The position numbers and the translations under genes are program-made. The notes beneath the pieces were generated by a model that worked only from the letters and a program-made list of their open reading frames with translations, was not told the DNA's origin and searched no databases. Positions 41,856 through 50,896 of a stretch of 64,000 nt of DNA are shown here, piece by piece (the first letter of the stretch is position 1; every line of letters starts with the position of its first letter). The stretch comes from Devosia sp. 2618 (GTDB lineage Bacteria > Pseudomonadota > Alphaproteobacteria > Rhizobiales > Devosiaceae): the NCBI RefSeq assembly GCF_040546815.1, contig NZ_JBEPOO010000001.1, positions 1,736,001 to 1,800,000 of the forward strand. Direction: 5' to 3'.

Positions 41856-43229
41856 TTATTCGGCTGGAACCGCTTCGGCGCTATCGAGCGCGTCGATGCT
41901 TTCGCCGCGGTCATAGACTTCCTGATTGAGGATGCCCTGGCGCCTGGCGACGATGGTTGGGACCAGTGCCTGCCCCGCGACGTTGACCGCGGTACGGCCC
42001 ATGTCGAGGATCGGGTCGACTGCGAGCAGCAGGCCGACGCCTTCAAGTGGCAGGCCCAGGGTCGAGAGGGTCAGCGTCAGCATGACGGTGGCGCCGGTCA
42101 AACCAGCCGTTGCTGCCGAACCAATGACCGACACGAAGACGATCAGCAGGTATTCCTGGATGCCAAGCTGGATGCCGAAGAACTGGGCCACGAAGATGGC
42201 CGAGATCGCTGGGTAAATGGCGGCGCAACCGTCCATCTTGGTGGTCGCCCCCAGCGGCACGGCGAAGGCTGCGTATTCACGCGGCACGCCGAGGTTCTGC
42301 TCGGTGATGCGTTCGGTCACCGGCAGCGTACCGATGGACGACCGCGACACGAAGGCGAGCTGAATGGCCGGCCATGCGCTCTGGAAGTAGCGGATTGGGT
42401 TGAGGCCATGGGCCTGCAACAAAACCGGATAGACCACGAACAGCACGAGGGCGAGGCCGATATAGATGGCGGCTGAATACCAGCCCAGCTGCGCCAGTGC
42501 GTCCCAGCCATAGACCGCAACGGCATTGCCGAGCAGGCCGATGGTGCCGATTGGTGTCAGGCGGATCACCCACCACAGGATCTTGTGCACGATCTTGAGG
42601 AAGGCGCGGTTGAAGGCGAGGAACGGATCGGCGGCAGCGCCGACTTTGAGCGCTGCAATACCGACCACGATCGAAACGACCAGGATCTGCAGCACGTTGA
42701 AGTTGAGGCTGGTGGTCGCGCCGCTATCGGTGACGCGGGTCGACGCCTGCAAGCCCAGGATATTGGACGGGATCAGGCCCTTAAGGAAATCGAGCCACGA
42801 ACCTGTCGACGATGGCGCACGGGCAGCTTCCGCAGCGACTGCAGTGTTGAGGCCGGGCTGGATGATGAGGCCGAGCGCAATACCGATGGCAACGGCGATC
42901 AGTGCCGTGATGGCGAACCACAAAAGGGTCTGCCAAACCAGCTTGGCGGCATTGTTGAGTTCGCGAAGGTTGGCGATGGAGGCGACGATGGCCGTAAAGA
43001 CCAGCACTGGCACCAGAGCGCGGAGCATTGACACGAAGGTCGAACCAATCGTGGCCAGCGTCTGGGTCAGCCAGTTGGCATTGCCGGCGGCATCGGGGCC
43101 GATTTCGCGGGCGATGTAGCCCAGGATGAGGCCGATGACCATGGCGGCGAGCACCTGGAAGCCAAAGGATCGATAGAACGGCTTGGGCGCGCGCGGCGCC
43201 CGAGCTGCGGAGAGAGTGGTCGGGGACAT
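41856..43229 (-). CDS. dicarboxylate/amino acid:cation symporter (DAACS family)
   Basis: 457 residues, about eight helices plus two hairpins. SRSSIGTLPVT is the serine-rich first hairpin, MDGCAAIYPAISAIF the NMDG-like motif, and DMGRTAVNVAGQ the substrate-binding helix. It imports glutamate, dicarboxylates or similar with Na+ or H+. The exact substrate cannot be read. The N-terminus starts with 15 hydrophilic residues. Confidence 0.9.
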   Translation of the reverse strand: MSPTTLSAARAPRAPKPFYRSFGFQVLAAMVIGLILGYIAREIGPDAAGNANWLTQTLATIGSTFVSMLRALVPVLVFTAIVASIANLRELNNAAKLVWQTLLWFAITALIAVAIGIALGLIIQPGLNTAVAAEAARAPSSTGSWLDFLKGLIPSNILGLQASTRVTDSGATTSLNFNVLQILVVSIVVGIAALKVGAAADPFLAFNRAFLKIVHKILWWVIRLTPIGTIGLLGNAVAVYGWDALAQLGWYSAAIYIGLALVLFVVYPVLLQAHGLNPIRYFQSAWPAIQLAFVSRSSIGTLPVTERITEQNLGVPREYAAFAVPLGATTKMDGCAAIYPAISAIFVAQFFGIQLGIQEYLLIVFVSVIGSAATAGLTGATVMLTLTLSTLGLPLEGVGLLLAVDPILDMGRTAVNVAGQALVPTIVARRQGILNQEVYDRGESIDALDSAEAVPAE

Positions 43230-43398
43230 ATGAAACCTGCGGATTGCCAGAGGTATTCGCTCAGTGTCTGAGCGTCATGCCTCAAAATTAGCCACAATCT
43301 ACGCCTCTGCGCCGGAAAACTCTGCGCACGAGCTTCCATATCCCGGTACGAAAGAGAAAAATCGCCTCACCAGATAGCCGTTATGAGCACGTTATGCC

Positions 43399-44043
43399 TC
43401 AGGCGGATCGGGCGCGGCTGAAAAGCGTGGAGAGTCCTGCAATGGCAACGGGCACGAAAACAGCGGCGCAGAAGGCCGTAACGAGTAGGCCGTTGCCCAC
43501 GTCGAGCCAGACCAGCACACCCAAGGCAACGCCTGCAAGACCGAATGCCAACCCGGTTAGGCGATGGACAATCCGCCAGCCCCTTTCGCTGCGAATGGGC
43601 CACGGCATACGCAGCCCGGCATAGGTGTGTCGTTCAGCCTCGAACAGGACGATGCCGAGAACGAGAAGGGCGACGCCGAACCAGAGGCCGGTGAAGCGGA
43701 CGAAATCGAGGTCGGAACCGATGCCCGTCAGCAAGAGGCCAAGTTGCGTCGACGCGACGACCGCCATTAGCAGTGTCAGCGAGGGATCGAAGATATGCTG
43801 GACCTTGGCGTAGTGGTTTTTAGTGAGCAGCCGGCCAATGAGGAAGAATGCAGCCAGCAGAACGATCTGCACCATCGGCGCTACAATCAGTGTCGTGTCA
43901 CGTGGCCAGATCCAGTCGGGACTATTGCCGGCCCAATGCGCTGCAAAAGCGAAGTCAGCCGGAATTCGATAATAACCCACGCCCGTTATCGCCACGGTGA
44001 CGGCCAGGAGCAGTAAATGGAATCGTGTCACAAGCGAGCGCAT
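43399..44043 (-). CDS. SdpI/DUF1648-like membrane protein
   Basis: 214 residues with six or so helices. The N-terminal half carries the DUF1648-like FAFAAHWAGNSPDW; the C-terminal half has TYAGLRMPWPIRSERGWRIVHRLTG, the SdpI signature. In Bacillus SdpI gives immunity to the SdpC toxin; in proteobacteria the role is unknown. Stops 5 bases before a VOC-protein start in the same direction reading down, so the two may not share a transcript. Confidence 0.8.
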   Translation of the reverse strand: MRSLVTRFHLLLLAVTVAITGVGYYRIPADFAFAAHWAGNSPDWIWPRDTTLIVAPMVQIVLLAAFFLIGRLLTKNHYAKVQHIFDPSLTLLMAVVASTQLGLLLTGIGSDLDFVRFTGLWFGVALLVLGIVLFEAERHTYAGLRMPWPIRSERGWRIVHRLTGLAFGLAGVALGVLVWLDVGNGLLVTAFCAAVFVPVAIAGLSTLFSRARSA

Positions 44044-44048
44044 GTCAG

Positions 44049-44456
44049 CTAGATAAGCCGCTCGCCGCGAAAAACCAGATGGAGTTTGTTGCCATCTGGA
44101 TCGCGCAGGTAGGCGCCGTAGTAATCTGGCCCATAGTGCACCCGAATTCCCGGTGCGCCATCATCGGTTCCGCCGTTAGCGAGCCCTGCCGCATGGGCGG
44201 CATCAACAGCTTGTGCCGACGCAGCGAGAAATGCTGCCATTCCCGGCGCTGGTAGGCTGTCCGTTGTAGGGTGAATAGACATAAAAGCGCGGGAGCGATG
44301 CCCCCCCCCGACCCAGCACACTGCTGGCGGTCCACCGTCGGGCGCAACCACGCGGCGACGAAGCCCTAAGGGCAATAGAACGGCATCGTAAAAGCTGGCG
44401 GCGCGATCGAGATCACTGGCACCGACGGTGATGTGGCTGAACAAGGCGCGCTCCAC
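44049..44456 (-). CDS. VOC-family (glyoxalase-like) protein
   Basis: 135 residues. FSHITVGASDLDRAASFYDAVLLPLG and YYGAYLRDPDGNKLHLVF are the paired VOC motifs. Metal-binding His and Glu positions are present. It could be a detoxification enzyme or a resistance-like protein; the substrate is unknown. It starts shortly after the rpsI terminator. Confidence 0.85.
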   Translation of the reverse strand: MERALFSHITVGASDLDRAASFYDAVLLPLGLRRRVVAPDGGPPAVCWVGGGHRSRAFMSIHPTTDSLPAPGMAAFLAASAQAVDAAHAAGLANGGTDDGAPGIRVHYGPDYYGAYLRDPDGNKLHLVFRGERLI

Positions 44457-44463
44457 AAAAGAA

Positions 44464-44485
44464 AAGGGCCGGTCTCCCGGCCCTT
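44464..44485 (-). terminator. rho-independent terminator of rplM-rpsI
   Basis: On the minus strand AAGGGCCGG-GAGA-CCGGCCCTT is followed by TTCTTTTG, a classical stem and U-run, 20 bases after the rpsI stop. It lies close to the next ATG at 44456. Confidence 0.85.
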
Positions 44486-44507
44486 CGCATAAATCTGGAT
44501 TTGAAGC

Positions 44508-44990
44508 TTAGCGCTTCGAGAACTGGAAGGACTTGCGGGCCTTGGCCTTGCCGTACTTCTTGCGTTCGACGACGCGGCTGTCGCGGGTCAGGAAGCCACC
44601 CTTCTTGAGGGTCGGGCGCAGGGCTGGCTCAAAGAAGTTGAGTGCCTTGGAGATGCCGTGACGAACGGCACCGGCCTGGCCGGACAGACCACCACCAGCA
44701 ACAGTGACGACGACGTCGTACTGGTCGGTGCGTTCGGTCGCAACGATTGGCTGCTTGACGATCAGCTGCAGAACTGGCCGCGCGAAGTAGGTTGCGAATT
44801 CGCGACCGTTGACGACGACCTTGCCCTTGCCTGGCTTGATCCAGACGCGAGCAACGGCGTTCTTGCGCTTGCCGGTTGCATAGGCGCGGCCCTGAGCATC
44901 GAGCTTCTGCTCGTGAATCGGTGCAGTGTTGATCGCAGGAGCGACGGTCGAGGTGCCGAGCTCTTCGAGGGAGTTGATGGTTTCAGCCAT
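44508..44990 (-). CDS. rpsI: 30S ribosomal protein S9
   Basis: 160 residues. An extra N-terminal 35 residues precede the core, as in other alphaproteobacteria; the core shows [21 protein letters not shown] and the C-terminus ends [17 protein letters not shown], the tail that reaches the P-site tRNA. One base separates it from rplM. Confidence 0.97.
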   Translation of the reverse strand: MAETINSLEELGTSTVAPAINTAPIHEQKLDAQGRAYATGKRKNAVARVWIKPGKGKVVVNGREFATYFARPVLQLIVKQPIVATERTDQYDVVVTVAGGGLSGQAGAVRHGISKALNFFEPALRPTLKKGGFLTRDSRVVERKKYGKAKARKSFQFSKR

Positions 44991-44991
44991 A

Positions 44992-45456
44992 TTACTTCAC
45001 CCGCGCATTCTTGGAGTTCATCGCAGCAACGTCCAGCGTGGCTGGGTTCTGCGCTTCGTGGGGATGCTCAGCGCCGGCATAGACGCGGAGGTTCTTGAGC
45101 TGAGCACGAGTCAGCGGGCCGCCAGGCATCATGCGACGGACGGCGTTCTCGAGCACGCGCTCTGGAAAACGACCTTCCAGCAGCTGACGAGCAGTACGGT
45201 CCTTGATGCCGCCGGGGAAACCGGTGTGCCAATAAAACTTGTGCTGGTCCAGCTTACGGCCGGTGAGCTTCACCTTGTCGGCATTTATGACAATGATGTT
45301 GTCGCCCATGTCCATGTGTGGGGTGAAGGTAGGCTTATGCTTGCCGCGCAGACGCGAAGCGATGATCGAAGCAACACGACCCACGACGAGGCCATCGGCG
45401 TCGATCAGGATCCACTTCTTTTCGATCTCGCTCGGTTTTGCCGAGTAAGTGCTCAT
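44992..45456 (-). CDS. rplM: 50S ribosomal protein L13
   Basis: 154 residues. [36 protein letters not shown] and GMLP-type [20 protein letters not shown] identify L13. ATG 45456 is used (AGGGA upstream); in-frame starts at 45495-45498 would add non-conserved residues. First gene of the rplM-rpsI operon. Confidence 0.97.
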   Translation of the reverse strand: MSTYSAKPSEIEKKWILIDADGLVVGRVASIIASRLRGKHKPTFTPHMDMGDNIIVINADKVKLTGRKLDQHKFYWHTGFPGGIKDRTARQLLEGRFPERVLENAVRRMMPGGPLTRAQLKNLRVYAGAEHPHEAQNPATLDVAAMNSKNARVK

Positions 45457-45525
45457 GCTTGAATTCCCTAGATTTCTTAGGCTTGCGGCCTTCATCAATC
45501 GAGGAAAGCAGCGTGTTCGTGGCGT

Positions 45526-45554
45526 CGTTTATGGGGGATTCCCGACAACGTCAA
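45526..45554 (-). promoter_or_regulatory. candidate promoter of rplM-rpsI
   Basis: TTGACG (45554-45549), 17 bases, TAAACG (45531-45526) on the minus strand, about 70 bases before the rplM ATG. Typical of alphaproteobacterial housekeeping promoters, where the -35 is strong and the -10 weak. Confidence 0.4.
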
Positions 45555-45593
45555 GGGGGTCAATTTATATCAGCAAAATCAACAACTTATGGA

Positions 45594-45613
45594 TGCGGTA
45601 TTATAATACCGCA
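45594..45613. promoter_or_regulatory. 20-bp perfect palindrome at the end of ctaA
   Basis: TGCGGTATTATAATACCGCA is a perfect 20-base palindrome. It covers the ctaA stop codon (TAA at 45601-45603) and lies upstream of the rplM promoter. It could be a protein-binding site or part of a terminator; no U-run follows. Confidence 0.4.
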
Positions 45614-46680
45614 CCTAGTGACCGCTTTTTCGTCATGTCTGCCAGATAGGCGCAGATGCTCGATGCCAGAATGAAGGCTAGGCCCTGATGGCCAACGGCC
45701 AGATCGATCTGGATCATCGACAGCAGTGTCGCGATACCGAGGCCGACCTGCGCCACAACGAGCACGGCAATCACGGCCATCCATCGGTGAACGCCGCCCA
45801 ACCCTGCCCTGCGCATCTGCAGGATCAGCAGCACGAAGGTCACGATGGTGATGAGATAGGCCAGGATGCGGTGATTGAACTGCACTGTCAGGCCATGCTC
45901 AAACATGCTGCGCCACGCCGGATCATAGGCACCGAGCCCATCAGGGATCAGCTTGCCTTCCATCAGCGGCCAGGTGTTGAACCCCATGCCGGCATCGATG
46001 CCCGCGACAAAACCACCGGCCGCGATCTGCAACACCAGCATGGCCAAAAGGATTGCGATGGACGTAACGTTGAAGCGCGTCACGACACCTTGCGTCGGTT
46101 GCGGCCGCATTCTTCGAGCGACCCAGATCAGCGCCAGCAGCAATAGTGCGGCGGCGGTCAAATGGGTCGCGAGTCGGTATTGCGACACGGAAGTGAGTTC
46201 GGACAGACCCGACGACACCATCCACCAGCCGAGGAAGCCCTGAAAGCCGCCGAGCAGGAAAAGCCCCACCAGTGGCAGCGCCATGTCGCGCGTCAGGCGT
46301 TTCTGGACGAGGAAGACGACAAAGGGAATGGCGAAGGCGAAGCCGAGCATGCGGCCGAGGAAACGGTGGATCCACTCCCACCAGAAAATACCCTTGAAGT
46401 CCTCAAGGGTCATCCAGTGATTATAGACCTCATACTGCGGAATCAGCTTGTAGCCGGCGAACTCGGCCATCCACTCGGCTTCCGACATCGGCGGGATGAT
46501 TCCCGAAATGGGCCGCCACGTCGTGATGGACAGACCTGACCCGGTAAGGCGCGTCATGCCGCCTACCATCACCATACAGAGCACCATGAAGGCCATGACG
46601 TAGAGCCAGATTCGCACGGGGCGCAGGCGGTCATGGGCGATGGTAGTTTGGGTCAGTGCGGCATCTTGGATCGTGGTCAC
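45601..46680 (-). CDS. ctaA: heme A synthase
   Basis: About 359 residues from GTG 46680 (GGGAAAC upstream), eight membrane helices. It converts heme O to heme A for cytochrome aa3. Heme-ligand histidines are in WIHRFLGR, RLATHLTAA, FNHRILAY and GHQGLAF; GGMTRLTGSGLSI is the entry signature. The upstream open frame to 46758 overlaps the divergent DUF2842 gene and lacks family character. Confidence 0.93.
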   Translation of the reverse strand: MTTIQDAALTQTTIAHDRLRPVRIWLYVMAFMVLCMVMVGGMTRLTGSGLSITTWRPISGIIPPMSEAEWMAEFAGYKLIPQYEVYNHWMTLEDFKGIFWWEWIHRFLGRMLGFAFAIPFVVFLVQKRLTRDMALPLVGLFLLGGFQGFLGWWMVSSGLSELTSVSQYRLATHLTAAALLLLALIWVARRMRPQPTQGVVTRFNVTSIAILLAMLVLQIAAGGFVAGIDAGMGFNTWPLMEGKLIPDGLGAYDPAWRSMFEHGLTVQFNHRILAYLITIVTFVLLILQMRRAGLGGVHRWMAVIAVLVVAQVGLGIATLLSMIQIDLAVGHQGLAFILASSICAYLADMTKKRSLGAVL

Positions 46681-46749
46681 GGCAGTTTCCCGGTGTCGGT
46701 CGAGAGGCCGGAGTGGTATGCCCGTGTCGAATTTCCCGCAATAGCCGCG

Positions 46750-46965
46750 ATGCCGCACATGACACAGCGCAACCGAAAAGCCCTCGGCATCTTGCTGATC
46801 CTTGGCTCGATCATCGCCTGGCTATCGATTTTCACGTCGATCTATCTGGCGTTTCCGCCCGATCTGCCGATCTGGATCCTGATGCCGTATTTCATCGTTG
46901 CGGGCATGGGCTGGCTGTATCCGGCCATGCAGATCATTCGGTGGATGGCGAAGCCCGACGCCTGA
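46750..46965 (+). CDS. DUF2842 family membrane protein
   Basis: 71 residues with two helices (LGILLILGSIIAWLSIFTSI and LMPYFIVAGMGWLYPAM). This small family is found next to ctaA or in heme/respiration settings in alphaproteobacteria; function unknown. ATG 46750 or 46759. It is divergent from ctaA and abuts the deacetylase stop. Confidence 0.8.
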   Translation: MPHMTQRNRKALGILLILGSIIAWLSIFTSIYLAFPPDLPIWILMPYFIVAGMGWLYPAMQIIRWMAKPDA

Positions 46966-48006
46966 TCAGCCAGTCAGCTTGCCCATCACCGTGAACACCG
47001 CGCCGGTCGCATAGACGTCGACATAGCGATACGCCTGGAAGTAGCCGTTGAGCGAGACGCGCGGCAGGGCATGCAGTGTTTCGGCATGGTGGGCATATAG
47101 CCCCCCGGGGCGAGTTGTGACGCCGGACTTAAAGCCCAGATCGCGCGCCAGATCGTATTCGCGCTCACCCGCCGAAAGCGGCCCGCCAAGCGGATATGAG
47201 AAGTGCTCCGGACGTTTGCCGAACTGGGCGTTGATGATGTCGGCCGACTGGGACATTTCGCTGCTGGCTTGTTCTTCCGACAGCTTGGCCAGTTCGTAAT
47301 GATGCACGGTGTGCGCGCCGATGGTGCAGAGCGGGTCATCGGCGAAGGTGCGCAATTCCTGCCAGTCCATGATCAGAGCACGGCATTGCTGGTCGAGATC
47401 ATAGCCATAGGAAGCGGCGAAGCTGCGAACGAGCTCGACGCGGTTCATCTCGGGCATTTTACGCAGTAGCCAATAGAGGCGGTTGAACGCGGCGTTTTTC
47501 TCCGCCGTAGTGCGGCTGTCGAGATAATCCGTGTCATCGCCCTGCGTGATGGCAATGGCATCCTGCCGCGCGATAATGTCCTCAATCGCTTGCCACCAGA
47601 TCTCCCCTACGCCATCGACCAGCGCGGTCGGCACATAAAGCGTGAAGGGCGCACTGTGCGCGCGCAGGATCGGCAGCGCGAAGACCAGATTGTCCTTATA
47701 GGCGTCATCAAAGGTCAGGACGACAAAACGTCGACCGGCCTCAGGCGCGGTGACGCGCTCGATGGCTTCGTCGAGACTGACGATGTCGATATCCAGCTCA
47801 CGAATACGTTCGATGACGTAGTCGAGAAAATCGGGCCGAACTTGCAGGATGGCGTTTGGTGAAAAGTCGGCGGGCTTGTCATGCAGGACCCGATGCAGCG
47901 TGAAGATCACGCCGCGCGATTTGGATAGCGACCGAATGAGCCCTGGCAGCCGGGACAGCCACAGGGCTTCGAACATAGCTCGGATCGCCGCATATTTGGC
48001 TGACAT
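46966..48006 (-). CDS. polysaccharide deacetylase
   Basis: 346 residues, NodB-homology domain. VVLTFDDAYKDN (catalytic Asp and metal Asp) near residue 95, then GAHTVHHYELAKLS with two metal His, and HFSYPLGG. It probably deacetylates the polysaccharide made by this locus. It follows the co-polymerase gene by 11 bases on the minus strand and likely shares its transcript. Confidence 0.88.
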   Translation of the reverse strand: MSAKYAAIRAMFEALWLSRLPGLIRSLSKSRGVIFTLHRVLHDKPADFSPNAILQVRPDFLDYVIERIRELDIDIVSLDEAIERVTAPEAGRRFVVLTFDDAYKDNLVFALPILRAHSAPFTLYVPTALVDGVGEIWWQAIEDIIARQDAIAITQGDDTDYLDSRTTAEKNAAFNRLYWLLRKMPEMNRVELVRSFAASYGYDLDQQCRALIMDWQELRTFADDPLCTIGAHTVHHYELAKLSEEQASSEMSQSADIINAQFGKRPEHFSYPLGGPLSAGEREYDLARDLGFKSGVTTRPGGLYAHHAETLHALPRVSLNGYFQAYRYVDVYATGAVFTVMGKLTG

Positions 48007-48017
48007 AGCAGCTCCTG

Positions 48018-50180
48018 TCAGGCTGCAACACGCGCCGGTGCCGCCGCGATCTCGCAGCGATCAAAGCCAGATTCCAGTAGGCGCGAGCGCGTTACGGCAA
48101 CCTCGTCGAGGTCATCCTCGGGGCCAACCACCAGCACCAGACGCCCCTCGACACCCTCAAACATCGGGAGGCTTGAGCCCTTGCCGACGCGCCCTGTCAT
48201 CAGCACCACGACTTCGTAGATATCGCCCAGCGCCTCGACCAATGTCAGCGGCTTCCCCGAATTTGGTGCGATGAACCGAGCGGTGCCCCATGGGACTTCG
48301 GCAAAGCTGTTGTCGGCAGATTTGTGCACGACATCGCCAAAGCTGGCGCCATCGGCGCTGAGGTCGGACATGCCGAGCTCGTCTTCTCGACGACCACTGC
48401 CAGCGTCCACCAGCGCAACGCTCAGGCCGCGGCTAAGGGCATCGCCAACCAGTTCCTCGGCCAGCACTTCGCAGTTGACGTTCGAGCCATGTGCGGCGAG
48501 CAGCACCAGATGAGTACGGCCAAGCACCAGGTCCGATGACAGGTCGGCCAGCGCCACCACCTTAGGTCCCTCCGCACGCGCCACGACGGGAGCGACCGGC
48601 GCCGCCTCGGCAACTATCGGCGCATCGTCTGGCACACTGGTGACCGCTGCCAATACAGGCGCAACATCAGGCTCGGCCGCTTCGGAAGCAGGATCAGTCC
48701 ATTTCTGTTCGGGCTCAAGCTCGCCTTCATTGAACGGCACGCTATCCAATTCATCCTGGCCACGGCTTGGCGCTGCGCCGGGGATTATAGCGCGGCCGGA
48801 GATCAGCTCGCCAAAGATGACGAGGCCGAGTTGGGTCGCCAGAGCAACGATGCCTACGGCAAGCAGAATGAACGCCGTCTTGGGCGATGCGGGAGAGACA
48901 GCGGGTGCCGCTTCAGTGACAACGCGCACGTCCGGCAAAGCCGAGCTGGAGTCGACGCGGGACACTGCCTCGCTATAGCGCTGCAGATAGCCTTCGAGCA
49001 GGTCGCGCTGCGCCTTGGCTTCGCGTTGCAAACCATCAAGCGTCACAGTGTCCTGTGTAGCCGTCGAGGCGGAGGACTTGGCGCGGGTAAGGTCGGCCTG
49101 TAGCGAGGTTTCAAGATCGGCTTCAATCTGTGCTTCCGCTTCAAGCGCATCGGCAACGCGACGGCCTTCGATGCTGATCTGGTTGTTGAGTTCGGCAATC
49201 TGGGCAGCAAGTGCAAGAATGGCAGGATGATTGCGCAGCAGGGTCGCAGAGCGCTGGGCCATTTCGCCCTGCAGTCGCGCCTTCTCCTGGCTCAACTGCT
49301 GGATAATGACGGACTGGCGCACATCGCTGATGCCGTCGATGGGCTGGCCGCGCTGGATCATGCCGCGAATGAGCGCGGCCCGCGACAGAGCCGCGTTCTT
49401 GCGCTCCTGCGCCGAACTGATCTGGGTGGCGACAGTCGACAGCTGCTGATCGAGCAGGCTGGTGTTGTTGGAGCCGATGAACAGGTCGTTGTTGACCTTG
49501 AAGGTCGCGACAGCAGTTTCGGCCTCCATGACGGAGACGCGCAGCTTGGCGATTTCTTCGCTCATCCAGCCCGACGCTTCCGCCGTGTCAGACAGTGAAA
49601 GCGAGGCTCGACGCGCGACGTGGGCGGCGGCGACAGCATTGGCGATATCGGCAGCCAGCTGCGGGCTGGTCGAGCGCACCAGCACCGAGATGATGCGCGA
49701 GTCGCGTTCCTGAATGACCGTCAGGCGCTCATAGAGATTGCTCAGCACAGTCTCGTCGACACTAACGGGCGTCGAACGTCGGCCCAGCAATTGCGTGACG
49801 ACGCCGAGCGGCGAAAAGCCCCCTGCACTGCTGGTGCCGTTGAATTCAGGGATCGAGCGAAGGTCCAGCTGGTCGATCACGCGCAGCAGAGTGTCACGCG
49901 ACTTGATCAGTTCGATCTGGCTCGACACGACGCCTGCTTCGCCGCCGGTGACGGATGGGGCCTGCTCATTGGAGGCGCGCGTATAGACGTTACTGCGGGG
50001 CTCAACCAGGATCGACGCCGAGGACTCGTACATCCGCGGCATAAACATCAGAATGACGAATGTGGCGGCCAGCAGCAGCCCAGTGACAAGCAGAATCCGA
50101 GGCAGCCGCCGAACGACCGCCCCAAGCACTGCTGCCACATTGATCCGAGCGTCGCGCACGACCTGCGACTCAAACGCCAT
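48018..50180 (-). CDS. exopolysaccharide co-polymerase (Wzz/GumC type) with degenerate kinase-like tail
   Basis: 720 residues. Two membrane helices (residues about 28-48 and 437-458) frame a long periplasmic coiled-coil region, the Wzz/PCP-2 layout that sets chain length. A Pro/Ala/Glu-rich linker (480-560) leads to a C-terminal domain resembling the tyrosine-kinase part of such proteins. However the Walker A position reads LLAAHGSNVNCEVLAEEL with no GKT/S, and Walker B is YEVVVLMTG. No Tyr cluster is present. The tail should not bind ATP in the normal way and may be regulatory. It is divergent from the Wza-type exporter gene. Confidence 0.88.
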   Translation of the reverse strand: MAFESQVVRDARINVAAVLGAVVRRLPRILLVTGLLLAATFVILMFMPRMYESSASILVEPRSNVYTRASNEQAPSVTGGEAGVVSSQIELIKSRDTLLRVIDQLDLRSIPEFNGTSSAGGFSPLGVVTQLLGRRSTPVSVDETVLSNLYERLTVIQERDSRIISVLVRSTSPQLAADIANAVAAAHVARRASLSLSDTAEASGWMSEEIAKLRVSVMEAETAVATFKVNNDLFIGSNNTSLLDQQLSTVATQISSAQERKNAALSRAALIRGMIQRGQPIDGISDVRQSVIIQQLSQEKARLQGEMAQRSATLLRNHPAILALAAQIAELNNQISIEGRRVADALEAEAQIEADLETSLQADLTRAKSSASTATQDTVTLDGLQREAKAQRDLLEGYLQRYSEAVSRVDSSSALPDVRVVTEAAPAVSPASPKTAFILLAVGIVALATQLGLVIFGELISGRAIIPGAAPSRGQDELDSVPFNEGELEPEQKWTDPASEAAEPDVAPVLAAVTSVPDDAPIVAEAAPVAPVVARAEGPKVVALADLSSDLVLGRTHLVLLAAHGSNVNCEVLAEELVGDALSRGLSVALVDAGSGRREDELGMSDLSADGASFGDVVHKSADNSFAEVPWGTARFIAPNSGKPLTLVEALGDIYEVVVLMTGRVGKGSSLPMFEGVEGRLVLVVGPEDDLDEVAVTRSRLLESGFDRCEIAAAPARVAA

Positions 50181-50333
50181 TATTCACCCTCGCACTATGA
50201 CCAGAGTTATTGCGACTGCGTGGTAAGTAATCCGTTAATCGCCCACCATTGGGAGCAATACGGTACGCAAGGAAGGGATTTATTAACCATGAATGCGTGA
50301 GATTGGTGCATCTCGAAAGTGCCGGGGATTCTC

Positions 50334-50885
50334 ATGCGCTGGATGCCCATTCTCACAATTGCACTGATGCTGCCTCTGGCGGCGTGTGCCTCCACGCGCC
50401 CCGCCACCTACTTGGTCGAGACCAAGGGCCCCTACCAACTCGATACCGGCGACTCGGTTCGCGTTTCGGTTTACGGCGACGCCGAGCTCACCAATACCTA
50501 CCGCGTTGACGATAGCGGCTCGATCTCATTCCCGTTGGTTGGCCAGGTTCCCGTGCGCGGCACGACGACAAAAGTCGCCGCCAGCCGCCTCGCCGGGGCA
50601 CTCGCTAATGGGTATATGCGCAACCCCAACGTTGCTGTTGAAGTGGCTGAATACCGGCCCTTCTTCATTCAGGGCGAAGTGCGCAATGCCGGTCAGTTCC
50701 AGTATGTTTATGGCATGACCGTCCGCGCCGCGATCAGCACATCGGGCGGCTTCTCAGATACAGCCGACCGCAACCGCGCTCTGGTTTATCGTCAGCAGGG
50801 CGATCAGATGGTCAAGGGCACCGTCGATCTCGACTTCCCGATTTATCCCGGCGACACCATCGTCATTCTGGAACGCTGGTTCTGA
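50334..50885 (+). CDS. polysaccharide export lipoprotein (Wza-like)
   Basis: 183 residues. Lipobox LAAC near residue 17; then the polysaccharide-export domain YQLDTGDSVRVSVYGDAEL and a SLBB domain (FIQGEVRNAGQFQYVYGMTV). It is shorter than E. coli Wza (379), as in many rhizobial exporters. It should form the outer-membrane channel. ATG 50334 has GGGGA six bases upstream; GTG 50319 is less likely. Confidence 0.9.
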   Translation: MRWMPILTIALMLPLAACASTRPATYLVETKGPYQLDTGDSVRVSVYGDAELTNTYRVDDSGSISFPLVGQVPVRGTTTKVAASRLAGALANGYMRNPNVAVEVAEYRPFFIQGEVRNAGQFQYVYGMTVRAAISTSGGFSDTADRNRALVYRQQGDQMVKGTVDLDFPIYPGDTIVILERWF

Positions 50886-50896
50886 CGGGGACGACG

